DNA from: Candidatus Shapirobacteria bacterium
GTDB lineage: Bacteria > Patescibacteriota > Microgenomatia > UBA12405
DNA: 35,603 bases
NCBI GenBank assembly: GCA_028700625.1
Contig: JAQVSI010000010.1
Span: 1 to 35,603, forward strand
Reading direction: 5' to 3'
The position numbers and the translations under genes are program-made. The notes beneath the pieces were generated by a model that did not search any database, was not told the origin of the DNA, and saw nothing but the letters and a program-made list of their open reading frames with translations. This document shows positions 1 to 6,195 of this stretch, piece by piece (the first letter of the stretch is position 1; the number at the start of each line of letters is the position of its first letter).

Positions 1-893
1 AAAGTTGGTACTTTTTGAGATTTCTTAAGCAAACGCATAACCACTTTTTCTCCATAAGTTGTCGGCAATGTTGAAACACGCAAATCAACATCATTACCAT
101 CTGATGAAAAAAAGAAACGTCCATCTTGGGGGACCCTCTTTTCGTCGATCTTTAAATTTGACAGAATTTTAATTCTCGAAACCACCGCATCATTAACATT
201 TCTGGGTAATAAATATTTTTCTTGTAAAATACCGTCAATTCTATATCTAATCCTGACATTATCTTCTTGTGGTTCAATATGAACATCAGAAGCCCTAGAT
301 TTAACAGCATATTCCAAAATTGTTGTCACGATTTTTGCCACGGGTGCTTCCACTGCCACTTTTTCATCAGCCATTTTCATCGTTTTTTCTTCATCTTTTC
401 TCTCATCCAAAGCTCTGGTCACTTCTGAAGTAATATTCTTTTCTCTAATATATTTTTCCTTAAGATAGGAACTAATTTGTTTTTCAAGAGAAATTGCTAC
501 ATTTACTTTTAGATTTGTTTTCTTTTCTAAAAACTCAATTGTTTCCAAATCAAGTGGGTTAACCATGGTAATCCACAATGTTTTATTTTTGGTATCCAAA
601 TTATAAGGAACTATTTTATATTTTTGAGCCACACTTTCTGGAACTAAAGTTAATGCTTCTGGAGAAAAACCAATTGTCTCTAAATCCACAAAAGGTACTC
701 TCAAAAAAGCAGCTTTTGCTTTAACAAAATCTATTTCGGATACAATTCTCAAAGCATCAATAACTTCTTCTTCACCCTCTCCAGTCTTCAATTGTCTTAA
801 ATTAATTTCATCATATTTAGACTGATCAATCAATCCTTTTTCCAACAGGACATCTTTTAAGTTCTTGTATATTTTTGAGGCAGAATCATTCAT
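1..893 (-). CDS. pilB: Type IV pilus assembly ATPase PilB/GspE, N-terminal part (cut by window edge)
   Basis: Open frame on the minus strand from ATG at 893 to the window start, 297 codons and still open, so the C-terminus with the Walker motifs lies outside. The first ~150 residues fit the MshEN/T2SSE N-terminal domain (LRVPFVDLETIGFSPEAL). From about residue 185 the GspE core begins, with the family signatures SRASDVHIEP, RIRYRIDGILQE, RISRIK-like RIKILSNLKI, VPQDGRF and LPTTYGEKVVMR. Known role: the cytoplasmic hexameric ATPase that drives pilin polymerisation at the inner membrane; CPR bacteria commonly keep such pili for attachment or DNA uptake. A -10-like TATGAT lies 8 nt before the ATG. 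PilT or GspE of a type II secretion system are alternatives, but PilT lacks this N-terminal domain. Confidence 0.9.
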   Translation of the reverse strand, partial: MNDSASKIYKNLKDVLLEKGLIDQSKYDEINLRQLKTGEGEEEVIDALRIVSEIDFVKAKAAFLRVPFVDLETIGFSPEALTLVPESVAQKYKIVPYNLDTKNKTLWITMVNPLDLETIEFLEKKTNLKVNVAISLEKQISSYLKEKYIREKNITSEVTRALDERKDEEKTMKMADEKVAVEAPVAKIVTTILEYAVKSRASDVHIEPQEDNVRIRYRIDGILQEKYLLPRNVNDAVVSRIKILSNLKIDEKRVPQDGRFFFSSDGNDVDLRVSTLPTTYGEKVVMRLLKKSQKVPT

Positions 894-901
894 AATATAT
901 A

Positions 902-907
902 ATCATA
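902..907 (-). promoter_or_regulatory. -10 box before pilB
   Basis: TATGAT on the minus strand, 8 nt before the ATG at 893. No Shine-Dalgarno is seen, so the transcript would be leaderless or nearly so. Confidence 0.4.
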
Positions 908-938
908 GTACATTTTTTTTAATAGCAAAACAAGCATT

Positions 939-1580
939 ATGGATAACTTTCCATCAGTCTTAATCACCGCCAAAAATAAAGAATCAATCACTAAAAAAAT
1001 TGATCAAATTTGCTCTGGCTTAAATCATCAATTAGATAAAAAAAACCCTGATATTTTTATAATCGATCAAAATTCAGGCTGGAAGGTTGAAAAAATTAGA
1101 GAAATTAATAATTTTCTTTCCCAAAAACCTTTTTGCCATCAAAGCAAGATTGTTATTATTTTTGAAGCTGAAAACCTCAACGTTGAATCCCAAAACACTC
1201 TGTTAAAAAACCTTGAAGAACCAGGTGAAAATAATTACTTTATTCTCTCAACCAATAAACTTAAAACCATTTTACCAACCATAATTTCCCGTTGCCAAAC
1301 AATTAAAATTGTACGGGCGCATCATGATGCGCCCCTTCAAAAAAATATCGAAATTACCGGCAATTTAATTAAAGATTTAGCCCTATCGGAAAAATTAGGC
1401 AAAGACAAAGAGGGAATTTTACCTCTTCTCGAAAAAGAACTTTATGTTTATCAACAACTTCTTATTAAATCCCCAAATCAAAAAAACAGAATCATCATCG
1501 AAAAGATAATAAAAGCTATTCAAATGATAAATGCCAACGTTGATCCTAAAAACGCCCTTGATTTTATATTTTTATCTTAA
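939..1580 (+). CDS. holB: DNA polymerase III delta-prime-like clamp-loader subunit
   Basis: 213 aa, much shorter than the usual 300+ aa. Visible clamp-loader AAA+ features are the segment LLKNLEEPGENNYFILSTN (residues 88-106, DNA pol III gamma/delta-prime 'LLKxLEEP' plus sensor 1) and the SRC motif at 117-119 in TIISRCQ. A Walker A loop is absent, as in delta-prime subunits that do not hydrolyse ATP; the N-terminus starts directly at the first beta strand. Predicted role: stator of the clamp loader that places the sliding clamp on DNA. Residues 125-134 (VRAHHDAPLQ) are encoded by a perfect GC-rich palindrome inserted in frame, just after the core AAA+ domain. The C-terminal collar is short. 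An ATG start is used; a clear SD is not seen. Confidence 0.82.
   Translation: MDNFPSVLITAKNKESITKKIDQICSGLNHQLDKKNPDIFIIDQNSGWKVEKIREINNFLSQKPFCHQSKIVIIFEAENLNVESQNTLLKNLEEPGENNYFILSTNKLKTILPTIISRCQTIKIVRAHHDAPLQKNIEITGNLIKDLALSEKLGKDKEGILPLLEKELYVYQQLLIKSPNQKNRIIIEKIIKAIQMINANVDPKNALDFIFLS
1311..1340 (+). repeat. Palindromic repeat inserted in frame in holB
   Basis: 30-bp element beginning GTACGGG and ending CCTTCAA. Bases 1315-1334 (GGGCGCATCATGATGCGCCC) are a perfect 20-bp palindrome, strikingly GC-rich against its surroundings. It starts exactly on a codon and encodes VRAHHDAPLQ. A second copy with 22 of 30 identical bases lies in pth at 8356-8385 in the same reading frame. Confidence 0.88.
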
Positions 1581-1619
1581 TCTATCTCCGCATTATCCCC
1601 TTATTGATTTTTTAAAAAG

Positions 1620-1628
1620 TGATATAAT
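1620..1628 (+). promoter_or_regulatory. Extended -10 promoter of the Fic gene
   Basis: TGA-TATAAT, a perfect -10 hexamer with extended -10 TG, ending 9 nt before the ATG at 1638. Transcription would start within a base or two of the start codon. Confidence 0.6.
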
Positions 1629-1637
1629 CTCTCTTAG

Positions 1638-2771
1638 ATGTTTTATCCCATCTTTTCAATCAATAATCAAATTTTAAAAAATATTGGTACAATCGAAGGT
1701 GCCAAGGCTATTATTGATGAAGCTCCTTTAATTCCTGCCTACGAGAAACAATTTCAGCAAGAAGCTATTGTTCGAACTGTTCACTTTGGAACTCGTATTG
1801 AAGGAAATGACTTAACTTTTCAAGAAGTAGCCAAGCTAGTCGAAGGTCAAAAAATCACTGCCACCGAACGTGATATTCAAGAAGTAATAAATTATAGAAA
1901 CGTTGTTTCTTATCTCGAAGAACTTTGGTCTCTCTACGATGCTAATATGCCTCTTCCAGAAGAAAAAAATATTTCCAACTCAGAAGACGGCAGTAATAGA
2001 CCTTTTTTCTACAGTGAAACCCTAATCAAAAGAATTCACGAATTAACCACCGCTAAAGTTATTCCTGAAATTGAATGTGGAAAATACCGTCATCAACAAG
2101 TCGTTTTGAAAAACACTCGCACCGGCGAAATTGCCCACCGACCACCACCAGCCATTGAAGTTCCTTATCTTGTTACTGATTTTGTAGATTGGCTCAACAA
2201 TCCCGCTTCAAGAGAAGTTCATCCTACCATTCGTGCAGCTATTACCCAATATGTTCTAGTCGCCATCCATCCCTTTATCGAAGGAAATGGTCGTGTTAGT
2301 CGTGCTTTTGCCATGTTGCCTCTCTACGTTGAAGGTTATGACATTCGTCGTCTTTTTTCTCTTGAAGAATATTTCGACCGAAATGCTGAAACTTACTACA
2401 ACACTTTACAAAGTACTCATGAATTATCTTCCGATATTTTTAAAAGAGATTTAACCAATTGGATTAATTATTTTACTGAAGCTTTAGCCATCGAATTATC
2501 TCGTGTTAAGACCAAAGTTCAATCTCTTTCTCGTGACATTAAACTAAAACAAAAACTTGGCGGTAAACAACTCCATCTAACCGAAAGACAAATTAAATTA
2601 GTTGAATATATGCAACAATTTGGTGGTTTGCGTATGCCAGATGCTCAACAACTTCTTCCAATGGTTTCCGATGACACCATTTGGCGTGACCTTAAAAAAT
2701 TAGTCGATAGCGGTGCAGTTGAAAAAAAAGGTTCCACTAAAGGTGCCTATTACTGCCTAGCCAACGTCTAA
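1638..2771 (+). CDS. Fic/DOC family protein with C-terminal winged helix
   Basis: 377 aa. The Fic core carries the full active-site loop HPFIEGNGRVSR at residues 211-222 (consensus HPFxxGNGRxxR), with the catalytic His211. An N-terminal helix has TRIEGN (52-57), matching the position of the inhibitory helix whose Glu (E55) blocks the gamma-phosphate site in self-inhibited Fic enzymes; the usual Ser/Thr four residues before the Glu is Gly here. Residues ~310-377 (LTERQIKLVEYMQQFG..., SDDTIWRDLKKLVDSG) look like a winged-helix DNA- or protein-binding domain. Known chemistry is AMP transfer to Ser/Thr/Tyr of target proteins; the target is unknown. The downstream hydrolase begins 3 nt after the stop, so the two are probably co-transcribed with murF. 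Confidence 0.9.
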   Translation: MFYPIFSINNQILKNIGTIEGAKAIIDEAPLIPAYEKQFQQEAIVRTVHFGTRIEGNDLTFQEVAKLVEGQKITATERDIQEVINYRNVVSYLEELWSLYDANMPLPEEKNISNSEDGSNRPFFYSETLIKRIHELTTAKVIPEIECGKYRHQQVVLKNTRTGEIAHRPPPAIEVPYLVTDFVDWLNNPASREVHPTIRAAITQYVLVAIHPFIEGNGRVSRAFAMLPLYVEGYDIRRLFSLEEYFDRNAETYYNTLQSTHELSSDIFKRDLTNWINYFTEALAIELSRVKTKVQSLSRDIKLKQKLGGKQLHLTERQIKLVEYMQQFGGLRMPDAQQLLPMVSDDTIWRDLKKLVDSGAVEKKGSTKGAYYCLANV

Positions 2772-2774
2772 ATC

Positions 2775-3473
2775 ATGAAAAAAAACAATCTTTTGCTTCT
2801 CCATGGCTGGAGTCAAAATCCAAATTACTTCACCTTAATCAAACCCTTATTAGAAGCTAAATATAAAATATTTTCACCAATTATGCCCGGTTTTGGTGAA
2901 ATAAAAATAAAAAACCCTTATGATCTAGATAAATATGCTGATTGGTTAAAAGATTTTATTATTAAAAATAAAATCACCAACCCAATTCTTTTAGGTCATT
3001 CTTTTGGTGGTTCTGTTTGTGTTAAATTTTTATTCAAATATCCCAACCCAAAAATTAAATTAATTCTTGTCGATGCTGCCATTGTTCGAGATAAATATTC
3101 TTTCAGAAAGAGAATATATTATTTTTTAGTTTATATTATAAAACCAGTAATAAATTTTTTAAGAATCAAAAATTTTATTTTAAAAATAATGAAATTAAAT
3201 AATTCGGACTATCAAAACATCAATAGTCCAATTATGAAAGAAACTTTTCAAAAAGTTATTTATTCTGATCTCATTAAAGAAGCCAGTAAATTGAAAAATA
3301 AAACATTAATTATTTGGGGCGATAAAGATGTTGTAACACCATTAACATTTGGCAGAGAAATTAATAAAAATATGAAAAATTCAATATTAAAAGTGATTCC
3401 AAATTCTGGTCACTTTCCTTTCATAGATGATCCAATAAAATTTATTTTTTATATCAAAAAATTTTCTGTATGA
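2775..3473 (+). CDS. Alpha/beta hydrolase
   Basis: 232 aa, a compact alpha/beta-hydrolase fold. The nucleophile elbow is GHSFGG (74-79, Ser76); the acid is in WGDKD (D185) and the base in NSGH (H213), so the catalytic triad is complete. The oxyanion-hole segment HGWSQN (10-15) is near the N-terminus. No signal peptide; predicted cytoplasmic esterase or C-C bond hydrolase of unknown substrate. It starts 3 nt after the Fic gene and its TGA stop overlaps the murF start as ATGA, indicating one operon. Base composition becomes very A+T rich from here through the Mur ligase and ddl. Confidence 0.85.
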   Translation: MKKNNLLLLHGWSQNPNYFTLIKPLLEAKYKIFSPIMPGFGEIKIKNPYDLDKYADWLKDFIIKNKITNPILLGHSFGGSVCVKFLFKYPNPKIKLILVDAAIVRDKYSFRKRIYYFLVYIIKPVINFLRIKNFILKIMKLNNSDYQNINSPIMKETFQKVIYSDLIKEASKLKNKTLIIWGDKDVVTPLTFGREINKNMKNSILKVIPNSGHFPFIDDPIKFIFYIKKFSV

Positions 3474-4666
3474 AAATAAGAAATCTTGTCTATTTAGCTC
3501 AATTAGAAGAATACAATCCAAAAAGAATTTCTGATTGGTTAAGAAAAAACCCTAAAAAAAATCTTATTGAAATCAAAAAAAAATTAATTTTTACCCATAA
3601 AACAATAATGATTTTTGGACTAACAAAAATCATATCTATATTTACAAATTCACAAAAAGCCATTATTTATTCTCTAAATATATTGAACCCAATATATTCT
3701 TTTATAAAATTATTTTTAATATTTCTAGCAAAAATTAAATTAATTATCTTTCATTCAAAATTAAAAACGATAGCTATTACTGGCTCTTGGGGAAAAACAA
3801 CTTCTAAAGAAATTCTCTGGGAATTATTAAAAGAAAAATATAAAAGTGAAAAAACCACTGGGAATCAAAATACTTTAATAGGAATATCAATAAAAATTCT
3901 AAAATTACCAATAAATACCGAAATATTCGTATGCGAAATTGGAGCATATAAAATTGGAGAAATAAAAAAAGTTTGCCAACTATTAAGACCTCAAATCGGA
4001 ATAATTACTGCAATCGGACCAATGCATTTAGAAAGATTTGGTTCAATAAAAAATATCAAAACTGCAAAACTAGAAATTATTAATTCACTACCTAAAAGTG
4101 GAAAAGGTTTTATACCTAAAGAATTAATTAAGGAAAAAAAAATAATCACACATAATAGTAAAAATATTTATTATTTTTCAAAAATTTCAGAAGTCTATAA
4201 ACAGATTGGTGATATTTTTAATATTAGTACAATTGTTTTAGAAAAAACAATAAAAAAACCTCCAATAATTAAGCATCGCCAAGAAATGATGGATACTGGA
4301 ATTGTAAAAATAATAGATAATTCGTATAATAGCAATCCTTTAGGGTTTAAGATGGCAGTTGATAAGCTTTTTGAGCAAAAAACTAAAATCAAAATTATTA
4401 TTACACCTGGAATGATTGAATTGGGAAATTTATCTTTTAAGGAAAATTATAAAGCCGCAAAATATGCATCTCAAAAGTGTACACACGCCATTATAGTAGG
4501 TGACACCAACAAGAAAGCTTTAATTAACGGTTTCAAAAACTCAAAAAAAATAAAAATATTTACTGCCAACTCACAAAATAAAATTGATGAAATTATCCAA
4601 AAAACAATCATCCCAAAAAAAACCACCATTCTTTTTGAAAACGACCTACCAGACAATTATTTTTAA
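3470..4666 (+). CDS. murF: Mur ligase, MurF type (UDP-MurNAc-tripeptide--D-Ala-D-Ala ligase)
   Basis: 398 aa. The ATP-binding loop GSWGKTT (105-111), the central segment EIGAYKIGEI (~157-166), AIGPMHLERFGS (~181-192) and the C-terminal DNSYNSNP (~283-290) are Mur-ligase motifs; the last is typical of MurF. Known role: adds D-Ala-D-Ala to UDP-MurNAc-tripeptide in peptidoglycan synthesis. The first ~100 residues do not look like the normal UDP-sugar-binding domain: residues ~45-96 are hydrophobic and could lie in the membrane. The neighbour ddl, which makes the D-Ala-D-Ala substrate, is convergent and shares the stop codons (TTAA at 4663-4666). Another membrane-linked Mur-like ligase is a possible alternative. 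Confidence 0.78.
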   Translation: MKIRNLVYLAQLEEYNPKRISDWLRKNPKKNLIEIKKKLIFTHKTIMIFGLTKIISIFTNSQKAIIYSLNILNPIYSFIKLFLIFLAKIKLIIFHSKLKTIAITGSWGKTTSKEILWELLKEKYKSEKTTGNQNTLIGISIKILKLPINTEIFVCEIGAYKIGEIKKVCQLLRPQIGIITAIGPMHLERFGSIKNIKTAKLEIINSLPKSGKGFIPKELIKEKKIITHNSKNIYYFSKISEVYKQIGDIFNISTIVLEKTIKKPPIIKHRQEMMDTGIVKIIDNSYNSNPLGFKMAVDKLFEQKTKIKIIITPGMIELGNLSFKENYKAAKYASQKCTHAIIVGDTNKKALINGFKNSKKIKIFTANSQNKIDEIIQKTIIPKKTTILFENDLPDNYF

Positions 4667-5811
4667 TAATCCTTATTAAAAACATTTGATTCATAAGTAA
4701 AAAGAATGTCATTTTTAATTTTATGTTTTTTCAAACCCCAATTAACTAGTTTGTCTAGTAATTTTGTATAACTTAAACCACTTTTTTCCCAAAGATAAAA
4801 AGATAAAGAACCAGGAATTGTATTGATCTCATTTAGAAACAATTTTTTTGTCTTATTATCATACATAAAATCAATTCTTGAAACACCACTTCCACCTAAG
4901 GAAGTAAACGCTTTTTTTGCCCATTCTTGAACTTGTTTTCTTAAAGATTCAGATATTGGGGCTGGTATTAATTTACTGAAATTTTTACTTCCTTTTGTTT
5001 TTCTTCCTTTAATATATTTGTCTTCGTAAGAAAGAATTTTTTCTGTCTTTATTGGCTGTTCACAAACGGAAACTAAAACAGTACTTTCGAATCCAGTTAC
5101 AGAACAATTTATTTCTTTCATATCTATCAATGCTTTTTCTACAATAATTTTTCTATCAAATTTAGAAGCTACTTCAATTGCATAAATTAATTCTCTCCTG
5201 TTTTTGGCGATAGAAATTCCAACACTACTTCCAAGATTAGATGGTTTAACACAAAAAGGATATTTTAATTTTTCAACTCTATCTAAAATCATTTTTTTGT
5301 TATTTTCCCAATCATAAATCCAAAAATATTTAAAAGGGATAATATTAATTTTTTCTTTTTCAAAAATTATTTTTTGAGCAACTTTATCCATTCCAACAGC
5401 AGAAGAAAGAACTCCACAACCAACATAAGGAATATTCATAAATTCAAACATGCCTTGAATTGTTCCATCTTCACCATTCGTCCCATGTATGATAGGAAAA
5501 GCAATATCAAACTCTATTTTTTTGACATAAAATGGAAATTTAACTTCCAAAAAATATTTATTATCAAAAACAACAGGAAGTAATTTACACTTATAAATTC
5601 CACCTAATTTGGATATTTCTTTTTTTTTGAAACTATCAATATTTGTTAATGGTTTTCCTGTTAACCAAGTATTATTTTTATCTATATAAACAGGAACTAT
5701 GTTGTATTTTTTTTTATCAAAATTATTTATTGCTTGACAAGCAGTTATTATAGAAATTTCATGTTCAACACTCCTTCCACCAAATATTACCAAAACAGTA
5801 TTATTAGACAT
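4663..5811 (-). CDS. ddl: D-alanine--D-alanine ligase
   Basis: 382 aa, the usual size for the longer Ddl/VanA-type ligases. N-terminal FGGRSVEHEIS (10-20), HGTNGEDGTIQG (109-120) and the Mg-binding C-terminal EINTIPGSLSFYLWEKSG (~330-347) are ATP-grasp Ddl signatures. It joins two D-alanines with ATP for peptidoglycan precursor synthesis in the cytoplasm. Its TAA stop overlaps the murF TAA in opposite orientation, so both transcripts end in the same 4 bp and no intrinsic terminator separates them. A weak -10 (TAAACT) lies 5 nt before the ATG. Specificity for D-Ala over D-lactate cannot be decided by eye. Confidence 0.92.
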   Translation of the reverse strand: MSNNTVLVIFGGRSVEHEISIITACQAINNFDKKKYNIVPVYIDKNNTWLTGKPLTNIDSFKKKEISKLGGIYKCKLLPVVFDNKYFLEVKFPFYVKKIEFDIAFPIIHGTNGEDGTIQGMFEFMNIPYVGCGVLSSAVGMDKVAQKIIFEKEKINIIPFKYFWIYDWENNKKMILDRVEKLKYPFCVKPSNLGSSVGISIAKNRRELIYAIEVASKFDRKIIVEKALIDMKEINCSVTGFESTVLVSVCEQPIKTEKILSYEDKYIKGRKTKGSKNFSKLIPAPISESLRKQVQEWAKKAFTSLGGSGVSRIDFMYDNKTKKLFLNEINTIPGSLSFYLWEKSGLSYTKLLDKLVNWGLKKHKIKNDILFTYESNVFNKDY

Positions 5812-5858
5812 AAGATAGTTTAAATAATAACATAAAATAATATTTAAATAAAATATGA

Positions 5859-5864
5859 TAAAAT
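5859..5864 (+). promoter_or_regulatory. -10 box of the YkgJ-like gene
   Basis: TAAAAT ending 9 nt before the ATG at 5874; TATGAT at 5854-5859 is an overlapping alternative. No SD. Confidence 0.4.
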
Positions 5865-5873
5865 ACCGTAAAG

Positions 5874-6188
5874 ATGAGCATTAATCAATGTAAAACTTGT
5901 CCAAAAATTTGTTGTATTGATTTCAGATTAACACAAGAATTGACTTTCCCAAAAGAAACCGAAGAACAACTTAAAAAATATCCTTTTATCCACCGCACAG
6001 ATTTAGACTTGATTATTTTTCATGGACACGAAAAAATGATTGGTATTTATAATTGTAATCGATTTGATAAAGAAACAAAAAAATGTATAGATTATGATAT
6101 TAAAGAAAGACCAGAATTCTGTAAAAATACAGGTATAATTTGCTACCCACACAAAGAATGTATTTTAAATAAGACAGAAGAGATATAA
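5874..6188 (+). CDS. YkgJ-family (UPF0153-like) cysteine-cluster protein
   Basis: 104 aa with a cysteine pattern expected for a bound Zn or Fe-S centre: CKTCPKICC near the N-terminus, then YNCNRFDKETKKCIDYDIKERPEFC, which follows the family form C-(x)n-C-x-x-Y/D-x(n)-RP-x-x-C. Two more cysteines (CYPHKEC) follow. Function of this family is not established; members are cytoplasmic and often annotated as zinc/iron-chelating. The stop codon TAA at 6186-6188 lies inside the -10 box of ligA, and ligA starts 7 nt after the stop. Confidence 0.7.
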   Translation: MSINQCKTCPKICCIDFRLTQELTFPKETEEQLKKYPFIHRTDLDLIIFHGHEKMIGIYNCNRFDKETKKCIDYDIKERPEFCKNTGIICYPHKECILNKTEEI

Positions 6189-6189
6189 T
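6184..6189 (+). promoter_or_regulatory. -10 box of ligA, overlapping the previous stop codon
   Basis: TATAAT ends 6 nt before the ATG at 6196. The TAA inside it (6186-6188) is the stop of the preceding gene. Its distance favours the ATG at 6196 over the in-frame TTG at 6193. Confidence 0.5.
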
Positions 6190-6195
6190 TTATTG

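Noticed and set aside
6193-6195. TTG start for ligA
   Set aside because: The adjacent ATG at 6196 is a better codon and fits the leaderless -10 spacing.
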